Positions 1 to 6,477 of a stretch of 9,272 bases of DNA are shown here, in pieces (position 1 is the stretch's first letter; each line of letters begins with the position of its first letter). The translations under genes were made by a program, and so were the position numbers. This DNA is from Candidatus Nomurabacteria bacterium RIFCSPHIGHO2_01_FULL_39_10 (lineage in GTDB: Bacteria > Patescibacteriota > Minisyncoccia > Phycocordibacterales > UBA9973). The DNA lies in assembly GCA_001786805.1 (NCBI GenBank), contig MFTJ01000019.1:1-9272 (forward strand), in the 5' to 3' direction. The notes under the pieces are model-generated. The model made no database searches. It saw only the letters and a program-made list of their open reading frames with translations, and was not told the DNA's origin.

Positions 1-23
1 TTTGACTAAATTGTTTGAACGTT

Positions 24-137
<114 letters not shown>

Positions 138-141
138 AGTG

Positions 142-170
142 TTTAAAAATTTTCTTTTTAATGCTACAAT
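142..170 (+). promoter_or_regulatory. Sigma70-type promoter with extended -10, predicted leaderless start at 177
   Basis: A -10 hexamer TACAAT (165-170) is preceded by TGC (162-164, an extended -10). A weak -35, TTTAAA (142-147, 4 of 6 matches), lies at an optimal 17-bp spacing. Six bases separate the -10 from the ATG at 177, so transcription would begin on the A of the start codon. It sits directly behind the 5S gene and restarts transcription for the 177-2092 gene pair. Hexamers are seen in the sequence; activity is inferred. Confidence 0.7.
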
Positions 171-176
171 ACCCTT

Positions 177-959
177 ATGACGTGGGCTTTTAAAAGACAG
201 GCGTTTTATGTTTTTATTCTCATTCTATTTGTATGCGCATTAGCGTTTTTAATAATTTCCTCAAGCACTAACAAACCGCCGACTTGTTTTGACAACAAGC
301 AAAACGGGACGGAGACAGGCACAGACTGTGGAGGGTCTTGCGCCCGGGCCTGCCTTGCGCAAGTAGACAAGATATCAACCATCTGGGTCCGCTCTTTTCG
401 GGTAGTTCCCGGGCGCTACAATACTGTCGCTTATCTGGAAAATCACAATAAAAATACCGCTATCAATAAAATAAATTACAGATTTCGTTTTGCCGACGCG
501 AACAATATTTACATAGGCAAGCGCGAAGGAAGTACTTTTGTCCCTCCATCGGGCAAATTCGCCATTTTTGAGCCGGGGATAGATATTGGAAATTCTATTC
601 CGATATATACCACTTTTGAGTTTACACAAACACCAGATTGGACGACAGTATCGCAGGAGAAGATAAATCAGATGCAGGTACTAGTTTCCAACATCACTCT
701 TGTCGACCAAGACACCAGCCCCAAACTCTCTGCTACCATAAAAAATAACTCTTTCTTTCTTATTCCGGAAATGAACGTTATTACTATTTTATATGATGAA
801 AATCGCAACGCTGTTTCAGCTAGTAGCACTTATTTATCCAATATGGCCGGGGAAGAAGCAAGGGAAATAAATTTCACATGGCCAGAGCCGATATTAGACA
901 AGATAATTGCTAAAGAAATAATTCCTCTCTATAACATTTTTTCAGTTAAATTAAGATGA
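177..959 (+). CDS. Single-pass membrane-anchored extracytoplasmic protein with Cys motif, function unknown
   Basis: This 260-residue protein is not a family I can name. Residues 9-28 form one hydrophobic segment after a basic N-terminus, so the rest should lie outside the membrane. Just after it comes a four-cysteine stretch, C37, C51, C55 and C59, in the arrangement CFDNxxNGTETGTDCGGSC. This resembles the NGxExxxDCGG motif found in many secreted bacterial proteins. Residues 65-250 look beta-rich, with two repeats of a strand-rich pattern (about 75-150 and 165-240). The second half has a YDENRNAV turn and a later acidic stretch reminiscent of FxLYD-like immunoglobulin-fold domains, but only as a resemblance. 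The ATG is chosen because a promoter ends 6 bases upstream, and no Shine-Dalgarno is present. It overlaps rodA by 4 bases (ATGA), so the two are probably translationally coupled and may act together at the envelope. Confidence 0.85.
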   Translation: MTWAFKRQAFYVFILILFVCALAFLIISSSTNKPPTCFDNKQNGTETGTDCGGSCARACLAQVDKISTIWVRSFRVVPGRYNTVAYLENHNKNTAINKINYRFRFADANNIYIGKREGSTFVPPSGKFAIFEPGIDIGNSIPIYTTFEFTQTPDWTTVSQEKINQMQVLVSNITLVDQDTSPKLSATIKNNSFFLIPEMNVITILYDENRNAVSASSTYLSNMAGEEAREINFTWPEPILDKIIAKEIIPLYNIFSVKLR

Positions 960-2092
960 ATACGCTGAAAAAAATAGGAAATGGCATAGATTGGCTCTTG
1001 GTTTTTTTTATACTTCCTATAATTGCAGCGGGATTGGTTACCATGAAGAGTTTTACGCCGTTGGAGAATACAAGCGAGTTTTTTAATAAGCAAGTTGTTT
1101 GGATTCTGGTAGGTTTTTCAGTTTTTTTTATTTTTTCTTTTATCGATTTTAGTTTTTTGAAGCGCACAGATGTATTGGTGTTTATATATCTCGTGACATC
1201 TTTAATTCTGCTCTCTCTCTTTATTTTTGGGAATGTCGCTCATGGCGCGAAAAGCTGGTTTTCTTTTGGTTTTTTTTCTTTTCAGCCGGTCGATATGATG
1301 AAGCTGGTGCTGGTGCTTATTTTGGCCAAGTATTTTTCTCGTCGCCATGTGGAAATTCGCGACATTAAACACATTTTTATTTCCGGCTTCTACGCGTTCG
1401 TGCCGTTTCTTTTGGTTTTGCTTCAGCCTGATTTTGGCTCCGCCATGGTCGTCGTTTTTATCTGGCTAGGCATGGTGCTTGTTTCCGGAATTTCCAAAAC
1501 ACATCTATTAGCTGTGGGAGTTTCCGGTCTTCTGATTTTCGCAGCGTTTTGGTTTGTGATTTTTGCGCCATATCAGAAAGCTCGCATTATTAATTTCATT
1601 CATCCGCTTGCAGACATTAATGGAACAGGCTATAACGCATTTCAATCTACTGTGGCGGTTGGTTCCGGAGAGATTACGGGCAAGGGTTTGGGTTTTGGCA
1701 CGCAGTCGCGCTTGAAATTTTTGCCACAGCCTCAGGCTGATTTTATTTTTGCCGCTTATGCCGAAGAGTGGGGCTTTGTCGGCTCTATTTTGATTCTTAT
1801 GCTTTACGGACTGGTGGTTTGGAGAATTCTTTTTCTTGCAACTCTTGGAGCGTATAATTTTGAAATACTTTTTGGCATGGGCATTGCTATTTTTTTTATG
1901 GGTCATATACTGATAAATATCGGTATGAATTTAGGGCTCTTGCCGGTTACCGGTATTCCGCTGCCTTTTATGAGTTATGGCGGTTCGCATCTTTTGTTTG
2001 AGTTTGCGGGTTTGGGAGTTTTAATGAGCATGAAAAGATATGCGCGGTCGGCGCATAGAGATGACACAAAGAATGAATTTTTGGGGGTATAA
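956..2092 (+). CDS. rodA: RodA-type SEDS peptidoglycan glycosyltransferase
   Basis: This polytopic membrane protein of the SEDS family (RodA/FtsW/SpoVE) polymerises lipid II into glycan strands with a class B PBP partner. It has 378 residues, normal for RodA, and about ten hydrophobic segments. Family landmarks are QPDFGSA (158-164), the GYNAFQSTVAVGSG region (225-238), GKGLGFGTQ (242-250), and ADFIFAAYAEEWGFVG (261-276), whose Asp262 lies in the extracellular loop that carries the essential Asp. The C-terminal GIPLPFMSYGGSHLL (333-347) follows; a His replaces the usual Ser or Thr after SYGGS. RodA rather than FtsW is favoured by the ADFIF motif and overall shape; no PBP gene is visible to settle it. 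Translation probably restarts at the ATGA overlap with the upstream gene. The stop at 2090-2092 sits within a 6-bp GC inverted repeat (2083-2088 with 2098-2103). Confidence 0.93.
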   Translation: MNTLKKIGNGIDWLLVFFILPIIAAGLVTMKSFTPLENTSEFFNKQVVWILVGFSVFFIFSFIDFSFLKRTDVLVFIYLVTSLILLSLFIFGNVAHGAKSWFSFGFFSFQPVDMMKLVLVLILAKYFSRRHVEIRDIKHIFISGFYAFVPFLLVLLQPDFGSAMVVVFIWLGMVLVSGISKTHLLAVGVSGLLIFAAFWFVIFAPYQKARIINFIHPLADINGTGYNAFQSTVAVGSGEITGKGLGFGTQSRLKFLPQPQADFIFAAYAEEWGFVGSILILMLYGLVVWRILFLATLGAYNFEILFGMGIAIFFMGHILINIGMNLGLLPVTGIPLPFMSYGGSHLLFEFAGLGVLMSMKRYARSAHRDDTKNEFLGV

Positions 2093-2097
2093 CAATG

Positions 2098-2142
2098 ACC
2101 CCCTCTGCCCTTTAGGCATCTCCCCCTTGTTAAGGGGGAGAT
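2098..2142 (+). repeat. C-rich/G-rich hairpin repeat between rodA and folD (copy 1)
   Basis: This intergenic element begins ACCCCCTCTGCCC. It contains a small hairpin (TGCC 2106-2109 with GGCA 2115-2118) and then a perfect 11-bp stem, ATCTCCCCCTT (2118-2128) with AAGGGGGAGAT (2132-2142), around a 3-nt loop. The right arm has no T tract after it, so it is not a classical intrinsic terminator, although the hairpin could protect or delimit the rodA mRNA 3' end. A second element with the same ACCCCCT lead-in, 11-bp stem and 3-nt loop lies at 3042-3075. Repeats of this general kind are, from memory, widespread in bacterial intergenic regions; I cannot assign a named family. Confidence 0.75.
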
Positions 2143-2157
2143 TTGCGGGAAAAATTT

Positions 2158-2163
2158 TATAAA
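2158..2163 (+). promoter_or_regulatory. Possible -10 element for folD
   Basis: TATAAA (5 of 6 matches) lies 8 bases before the folD ATG in an A/T-rich stretch. No convincing -35 exists at 16-18 bp, where the G-rich repeat arm lies. If used, the transcript would be leaderless or have a leader of one or two bases. This is weaker than the three promoters at 142, 5874 and 8380. Confidence 0.35.
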
Positions 2164-2171
2164 TAAAATTT

Positions 2172-3050
2172 ATGACTATATTGGATGGAAAAAAAATAAG
2201 AGACCAGATTTTATCTAAGATAAAAGACGAAGTGGCAACGCTTTCTTTTCAGCCTATTTTTTGCGATATTTTAGTGGGAGATGATCCGGCATCCCGCCAG
2301 TATGTGGAAATGAAAGGGAAAACCGCGGAGCGGGTAGGCATTCATTTCCACAAGGCGGCTTTTCCCGCGTCAATCTCTACAGAGGATTTGGTAAAAGAAA
2401 TAAAAATTATAAATAAAATACCCAATATATGCGGAATTATTGTCCAGCTTCCTCTGCCTGGATCAATTGAAAAAAAAGCCGTACTTGATAGCATTGACCC
2501 GCGTCTTGATGTCGATTGTCTGGGGATTTTGGCAAGCGAGAAATTTTACAAAAACTACAATAGTCAAACAGATTTGGCATGTCCGACAGCGCTTGCCTGT
2601 ATGGCGCTTCTTGATTCGCTCAACTTAAATTTAAAAGGCAAAATTATAGTTGTTTTAGGGCAGGGAGATTTAGTGGGCAAGCCGACATCAGCGCTTCTGC
2701 GTTATCGGGGATTAACTTATCTTCCTGTTGATAAAAGAACGGAAAACAAAGAGTATCTTTTACAGCAAGCCGATATTGTGATTTCAGGCATAGGTAAGGG
2801 TAAATATATTACCGGCAATATGATAAAGTTCGGAGCAGTGTTGATAGACGCGGGGACTTCCGAAGATACTTTGGGAGCTAAGCTCCCATTTGGGAGCTTA
2901 GCTCCCAAAACTATTGTGGGCGATGTCGATTCCGAATCCGTGAAAAATGTAGCGGGCTATCTTTCTCCTGTGCCGGGCGGAGTCGGACCAATAACTGTGG
3001 CGATGCTACTGAATAATGTATTAAAAGTGGCGCAGCACCTCACCCCCTAG
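2172..3050 (+). CDS. folD: Bifunctional methylenetetrahydrofolate dehydrogenase/cyclohydrolase FolD
   Basis: This is a cytoplasmic enzyme that interconverts 5,10-methylene-THF and 10-formyl-THF for purine and formyl-Met synthesis. It has 292 residues. Tyr44 and Lys48 (YVEMK) form the catalytic YxxxK motif, and GIIVQLPLPG (88-97) carries Gln92. DVD (113-115) supplies the folate-binding Asp. GQGDLVGKP (163-171) is a variant of the NADP-binding GRSxxVGxP, with Gln and Gly replacing Arg and Ser. SPVPGGVGPITVAML (265-279) is the C-terminal signature. Between DAGTSED and IVGDVD the protein carries an extra segment of about 11-14 residues (234-247) encoded by a perfect 40-bp palindrome, in frame and far from the catalytic residues. 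The last codons and the stop lie in a C-rich repeat. No Shine-Dalgarno is seen; the start fits the family N-terminus (ILDGKKIRDQI). Confidence 0.95.
   Translation: MTILDGKKIRDQILSKIKDEVATLSFQPIFCDILVGDDPASRQYVEMKGKTAERVGIHFHKAAFPASISTEDLVKEIKIINKIPNICGIIVQLPLPGSIEKKAVLDSIDPRLDVDCLGILASEKFYKNYNSQTDLACPTALACMALLDSLNLNLKGKIIVVLGQGDLVGKPTSALLRYRGLTYLPVDKRTENKEYLLQQADIVISGIGKGKYITGNMIKFGAVLIDAGTSEDTLGAKLPFGSLAPKTIVGDVDSESVKNVAGYLSPVPGGVGPITVAMLLNNVLKVAQHLTP
2870..2909. repeat. 40-bp perfect inverted repeat inserted in frame in folD
   Basis: Arms 2870-2888 and 2891-2909 are perfect 19-base reverse complements around a TT centre. Each arm is itself a palindrome: TGGGAGC-TAA-GCTCCCA (2872-2888) and TGGGAGC-TTA-GCTCCCA (2891-2907). 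It therefore can fold either as one long hairpin or as two short hairpins with 3-nt loops. It encodes LGAKLPFGSLAPK (234-246). Because of the symmetry the opposite strand encodes nearly the same peptide. ACT flanks it on both sides (2868-2870 and 2910-2912), compatible with a 3-bp target duplication and a 42-bp (14-codon) insertion. The extra length relative to E. coli FolD, recalled from memory, falls exactly here. Confidence 0.85.
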
Positions 3051-3075
3051 CCCCTCTCCTTATAAAGGAGAGGGG
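3042..3075 (+). repeat. C-rich/G-rich hairpin repeat overlapping the folD 3' end (copy 2)
   Basis: After the lead-in ACCCCCT comes a perfect 11-bp stem, CCCCTCTCCTT (3051-3061) with AAGGAGAGGGG (3065-3075), and a 3-nt loop ATA. The geometry matches the element at 2098-2142, though the stem sequence differs. The lead-in supplies the FolD codons Thr-Pro and the TAG stop (3048-3050). The right arm supplies a purine-rich stretch just before the next gene. Confidence 0.75.
3066..3075 (+). promoter_or_regulatory. Repeat-derived Shine-Dalgarno-like site for the PAP2 gene
   Basis: AGGAGAGGGG ends 7 bases before the ATG at 3083. It is the only convincing purine-rich ribosome binding site in the window, and it is the 3' arm of the hairpin repeat. 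When the hairpin is closed the site would be sequestered. Its role is inferred from position and sequence only. Confidence 0.4.
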
Positions 3076-3082
3076 AATTCTC

Positions 3083-3580
3083 ATGAATAATTCAATCTTT
3101 TTCTTTTTTTATAGTTTAGCTCATCAGTCATCTTTTTTTGATAGTATAATTGCATTTTTTGCTGTTTATTTTATATATGTTGTAATTATTTTAGCTATGT
3201 TACTTTCTTTTTTTTATTACCAATCATGGAGGCAATTATTTTTGGTGTGTTTTTCCGGAGGTCTCGCCTGGGGGTTGGCTAAGATATTAAAAATTTTAAT
3301 TCATACTCTGAGACCTTTTGAAGTGTTTCCACAAGTGCAGTCTCTGTTTATTGAAACTGGATATGCTTTTCCATCAGGACACACGCTGGTTGCTTCAGCG
3401 ATAGCTTTCGCTCTATATTTTATCAACAAAAAAGTCGGCTACATATTTATGTTTTTTGCGTTGCTGATTGGCGTTGCCCGTATTGCAGGGGGAGTGCATT
3501 TCCCGATTGATATTCTGGGCGGATTTACTCTTGGCGCCTTGGTGGCTTATCTGGTTGCATATTTTATAAAAAACAGATAG
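3083..3580 (+). CDS. PAP2-family membrane phosphatase (possible undecaprenyl-diphosphate phosphatase)
   Basis: This is a 165-residue polytopic membrane protein of the PAP2 superfamily. All three signature motifs are present: K70xxxxxxR77P78 (KILIHTLRP), PSGH (97-100) with His100, and R133xxxxxH139xxxD143 (RIAGGVHFPID). These build the phosphate site and the His nucleophile/Asp relay. Hydrophobic segments lie at about 22-44, 50-69, 102-114, 119-135 and 145-162. The size and motif spacing resemble BcrC-type undecaprenyl-pyrophosphate phosphatases, which recycle the lipid carrier used in peptidoglycan synthesis and would fit with rodA nearby. Other phospholipid phosphatases of the superfamily cannot be excluded. 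It starts 7 bases after a repeat arm that looks like a ribosome binding site. The secD start lies 15 bases after its stop. Confidence 0.9.
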   Translation: MNNSIFFFFYSLAHQSSFFDSIIAFFAVYFIYVVIILAMLLSFFYYQSWRQLFLVCFSGGLAWGLAKILKILIHTLRPFEVFPQVQSLFIETGYAFPSGHTLVASAIAFALYFINKKVGYIFMFFALLIGVARIAGGVHFPIDILGGFTLGALVAYLVAYFIKNR

Positions 3581-3595
3581 TATATCTGTATCTTT

Positions 3596-4960
3596 ATGAA
3601 GAAACGGATAATTTTAGCTTTAATAATACTCGTTTTGGGTTCTCTTGTGGCTTTTTTTGTCTATAAAACCGAGCCGAAACTGAATAAAAATTTTGAAAAT
3701 CAAAGCGTGTTTTTCAAGAAATTTCCTTTTCGTCTAGGTTTGGATCTCTCCGGCGGAACGCATCTTATATACAAGGCTGATGTCAGCGCCATATCTTCGA
3801 GTGAAATTGGCAGTTCGATGGAAGCCCTTCGGGATGTAATTGAACGGCGCGTAAATCTTTTTGGAATTTCCGAGCCGATTGTTCAAGTACAGCGCGGTGG
3901 ACTCATTTCCAGCGCGGGAGAACAATTAATCGTTGATCTTCCGGGAGTAACTGACATAAAAGAAGCGGTAAAAATGATCGGGCAAACTCCAGTTTTAGAA
4001 TTTAAAACAGAGAATCCCAAAAAAGATGAAGCGCAGAATGTTGTGGTGAGCGCAGATGGTGTAGCAACTGTAAGTTTAGATTCTCAATTTATCGCGACAG
4101 AACTAACAGGCAGATATTTGAAAAAGGCCACTTTAGAAAGAGATCCGAACACTCTTGAATTCCAAGTAAGTCTGCAGTTTAACGACGAGGGGACTAAACT
4201 TTTTGCCAAAATGACAAAAGAGAATATAGGCAAAATGATAGCTATATATCTGGATGGCGCGCCTGTGTCTACTCCGGTTGTTAGAGAAGAAATTCCAAAT
4301 GGGCAGGCTTTTATTTCCGGTAATTTTACTCCCAATGAGGCAAAATTATTGGTAGGTAGGTTGAATTCCGGCGCTTTGCCTGTGCCGATTACTCTTACCT
4401 CCACACAGACCATCGGCGCCACTCTGGGGGAGTCTGCAGTTAATGCCGGAGTCAAAGCCGCGGTTATCGGATTCTTGTTGGTCGCCTTTTTCTTAATTCT
4501 TTGGTACCGTCTGCCTGGACTTATCGCAGTCGTTGCTCTTTCTTTTTACACTGCGATACTTTTGACCATCTTTAAACTTTTACCGGTTACTTTGACGGCT
4601 GCCGGCATCGGCGGATTTATTATTTCGCTCGGAATGGCCGTTGACGCGAATGTGCTCATTTTTGAAAGAATGAAAGAAGAAATCAAAAAAGGAGCCAATA
4701 TACATGACGGTATACATGCCGGCTTCAAGAGAGCTTGGAACTCTGTTCGGGATTCTAATACTTCCAGCATTATTACTTCCATTATTTTATTCTGGCTTGG
4801 CACTCCGCTTATTAAAGGCTTCGCGCTGACTTTCGGCTTGGGTGTCCTGGTTTCAATGTTTTCCGCTATTACTGTTTCCCGTATTTTCCTTTTTGCTCTC
4901 GGCATCCAAAAGACCAATAAATTTACCAAATTTTTATTTAGCTCCGGTTTTTCGAAGTAA
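3596..4960 (+). CDS. secD: Protein translocase subunit SecD
   Basis: SecD is part of the SecDF complex, which uses the proton motive force to complete protein export after SecA/SecYEG. It has 454 residues, short relative to E. coli SecD but usual for the compact form. An N-terminal membrane segment (4-22) is followed by RLGLDLSGGTHLIY (46-59), the P1 periplasmic domain, and RLNSGALPVPI (255-265). The remaining five membrane segments lie between about 285 and 440. The TM4 signature GGFIISLGMAVDANVLIFER (339-358) carries Asp350, corresponding to the conserved proton-pathway Asp. No Shine-Dalgarno or good -10 is seen before the ATG, so it is probably read from the folD/PAP2 transcript. secF follows after 38 bases. 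No yajC is visible here. Confidence 0.96.
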   Translation: MKKRIILALIILVLGSLVAFFVYKTEPKLNKNFENQSVFFKKFPFRLGLDLSGGTHLIYKADVSAISSSEIGSSMEALRDVIERRVNLFGISEPIVQVQRGGLISSAGEQLIVDLPGVTDIKEAVKMIGQTPVLEFKTENPKKDEAQNVVVSADGVATVSLDSQFIATELTGRYLKKATLERDPNTLEFQVSLQFNDEGTKLFAKMTKENIGKMIAIYLDGAPVSTPVVREEIPNGQAFISGNFTPNEAKLLVGRLNSGALPVPITLTSTQTIGATLGESAVNAGVKAAVIGFLLVAFFLILWYRLPGLIAVVALSFYTAILLTIFKLLPVTLTAAGIGGFIISLGMAVDANVLIFERMKEEIKKGANIHDGIHAGFKRAWNSVRDSNTSSIITSIILFWLGTPLIKGFALTFGLGVLVSMFSAITVSRIFLFALGIQKTNKFTKFLFSSGFSK

Positions 4961-4993
4961 CTTTCAACTTTATGAACTTTATAACTTTCAACT
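4959..4993 (+). repeat. Short AT-rich direct repeat in the secD-secF gap
   Basis: AACTTTCAACT occurs at 4959-4969 and again at 4983-4993, with a related GAACTTTAT unit between them. The stretch behaves as an imperfect repeat of an AACTTT-type unit. It occupies almost the whole gap and overlaps the last bases of the secD stop codon. No Shine-Dalgarno is present. It also contains a seven-codon frame (4972-4995) ending 3 bases before the secF ATG, probably by chance. Confidence 0.55.
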
Positions 4994-4998
4994 AATTC

Positions 4999-5892
4999 AT
5001 GTTTATCATAAAATACAAAAAAATATTTATTTCCCTCTCAGTTTTTTTGATAGCCATTTCTCTTATTTTTATTTTTGCTTTTGGCCTTAAGCCCGGTATT
5101 GATTTCAAAGGAGGCGCGTTGCTTGAGGTTGAATATACCGGTATTCGTCCGGAAGCCGCTATGGTTGAGAATTCTGTAAAGAAGCTTGAGATAAGCCAAG
5201 CGCTTATCCAACCGACCGGGGAATTGGGTTACTTGATTAAGACTCGAGATTTAAGCGAACCGGAACATCAGAAACTTTCGGAGTCGCTATCTCTAAACGG
5301 AAAATATCCTGTTTTAGAAAAAGGTTTTACTTCTATCGGCCCTTCGGTTGGGAGCGAACTTGCCCGCAAGGCGATTCTCTCAATCATTTTTGTCATCATC
5401 GCCATTATTATTTTTATAACTTACGCTTTCCGCAAAGTGTCGCGTCCGGTAGCCTCCTGGAAATACGGAGTCATTACAGTCATTACCCTTCTTCACGACA
5501 TCATCATACCGACGGGAATTTTTTCCTTAATGGCTCATTATACCGGAGCTGAAGTTGATACGCTTTTTGTCTTGGCGCTCTTAACTATTTTAGGTTTGTC
5601 CGTTCATGACAAAATTGTAGTTTTTGATAGAATCAGGGAGAATTTAAGAGAGGGAGATAAAAACGATTTTGCCCAAATAGTTGGTACAAGCACCAGCCAA
5701 ACCATTGTCCGCTCAATCAATATCACTCTCACCATTATCGGGGTGTTGGTGTCGCTTTATTTATTTGGTCCCGAAACAACCAAGAATTTCTCGCTTATTT
5801 TAACTACTGGTCTTTTCTTCGGTATTTATTCTTCGCTTTTCTTCGCTTCGCCGCTTCTTGTTTGGGTAGAGGAATGGCAAAATAAAAAATAG
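4999..5892 (+). CDS. secF: Protein translocase subunit SecF
   Basis: SecF is the partner of SecD in the proton-driven export accessory complex of the cytoplasmic membrane. It has 297 residues. An N-terminal membrane segment (9-29) is followed by GIDFKGGALLEVEY (33-46), the typical SecF entry into the P1-like periplasmic domain, and then five membrane segments from about 122 to 290. The signature LGLSVHDKIVVFDRIREN (198-215) carries Asp204, the counterpart of the proton-pathway Asp; the usual preceding Asn is His203. The start is chosen because MFIIKYKKIF gives the short basic N-terminus typical of SecF. The gene lacks a recognisable Shine-Dalgarno. Its 3' end contains the -35 of the lemA promoter. 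Confidence 0.95.
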   Translation: MFIIKYKKIFISLSVFLIAISLIFIFAFGLKPGIDFKGGALLEVEYTGIRPEAAMVENSVKKLEISQALIQPTGELGYLIKTRDLSEPEHQKLSESLSLNGKYPVLEKGFTSIGPSVGSELARKAILSIIFVIIAIIIFITYAFRKVSRPVASWKYGVITVITLLHDIIIPTGIFSLMAHYTGAEVDTLFVLALLTILGLSVHDKIVVFDRIRENLREGDKNDFAQIVGTSTSQTIVRSINITLTIIGVLVSLYLFGPETTKNFSLILTTGLFFGIYSSLFFASPLLVWVEEWQNKK

Positions 5893-5902
5893 GTGGTATA
5901 AT
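5874..5902 (+). promoter_or_regulatory. Strong sigma70-type promoter for lemA, predicted leaderless start at 5909
   Basis: A perfect TATAAT (5897-5902) is preceded by TGG (5894-5896, an extended -10). ATGGCA (5874-5879, 4 of 6) lies 17 bp upstream. Six bases separate the -10 from the lemA ATG, placing +1 on the start codon. The secF stop (5890-5892) is inside the spacer. This is the best promoter match in the window and makes lemA the first gene of a separate unit. Confidence 0.8.
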
Positions 5903-5908
5903 AGAATT

Positions 5909-6460
5909 ATGAAATACATTTTAATAGTTTTAGGAGTTATAGTTTTGTGGGCGATTTATATTTTTAATAGTTTTGTCACTCTTAAAAATAGAGCAGAAGA
6001 GGCTTGGGCGGACATTGAGGTGCAGCTGAAACGCAGATATGATTTAATTCCGAATTTAGTAAACTCGGTAAAGGGTTACGCCAAGCATGAATCTTCCGCT
6101 TTTGAAAATGTGACCAAGGCGAGGAGTATGGCAATGGGGGTGGCTGGTCCAACTAAAGAACATGCGCAGGCGGAGAATATGCTTACCGACGCTCTTAAAT
6201 CTATTTTTGCTCTTGCCGAGGCTTATCCGGACTTAAAAGCCAATACAAATTTCTTGGCTCTGCAAAACGAGCTTTCCGATACGGAAAATAAAGTTCAGGC
6301 CGCCCGCAGGTTTTATAATACCAATGTGCGCGACCTGAATATAAAAATCGAATCGTTCCCATCAAATATCATGGCTAAGATGTTCGGTTTTTCTCAGAAA
6401 GAATTTTTCGATCTCGCTGATAATGATGTCGCGCAGAATCCGGTGGAAGTGAAATTTTAA
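5909..6460 (+). CDS. lemA: LemA family membrane protein
   Basis: This 183-residue LemA family protein has one N-terminal membrane segment (3-20) and is otherwise a helical bundle. The conserved core is clear: LKNRAEEAWADIEVQLKRR (25-43), then YDLIPNLVNSVKGYAKHE (44-61). It continues with LKANTNFLALQNELSDTENK (109-128), AARRFYNTNVRDLN (131-144) and the ending SFPSNIMAKMFGF. The molecular role of LemA is not well defined; the gene is often found next to htpX, as it nearly is here. It is first in a unit with a strong upstream promoter and an apparently leaderless ATG. The next gene starts 17 bases after its stop. Confidence 0.95.
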   Translation: MKYILIVLGVIVLWAIYIFNSFVTLKNRAEEAWADIEVQLKRRYDLIPNLVNSVKGYAKHESSAFENVTKARSMAMGVAGPTKEHAQAENMLTDALKSIFALAEAYPDLKANTNFLALQNELSDTENKVQAARRFYNTNVRDLNIKIESFPSNIMAKMFGFSQKEFFDLADNDVAQNPVEVKF

Positions 6461-6477
6461 TTATTTTTTATTGCCTT

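Noticed and set aside
1508..1906. 132-residue reverse-strand open frame opposite rodA
   Set aside because: It is a shadow of rodA with a composition unlike a real protein; like the other reverse-strand frames it has no recognisable motif.
2039..2057. 7-bp inverted repeat TATGCGC/GCGCATA near the rodA 3' end
   Set aside because: Within chance expectation and inside coding sequence; no shared architecture with the long palindromes.
2717..2908. Reverse-strand frame reading GAKLPNGSLAPK
   Set aside because: Not a gene; the similar peptide arises because the folD palindrome reads nearly the same on both strands.
3573..3589. 7-bp hairpin ACAGATA/TATCTGT over the PAP2 stop codon
   Set aside because: Its position before secD is suggestive, but the length is within chance expectation and no T tract follows.
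4842..5090. 82-residue frame overlapping the secD end and secF start
   Set aside because: It lies in another frame of two certain genes and has no family resemblance.
5190..5208. 7-bp inverted repeat GATAAGC/GCTTATC in secF
   Set aside because: Several 7-bp stems with short loops are expected by chance in 9 kb; no other support.
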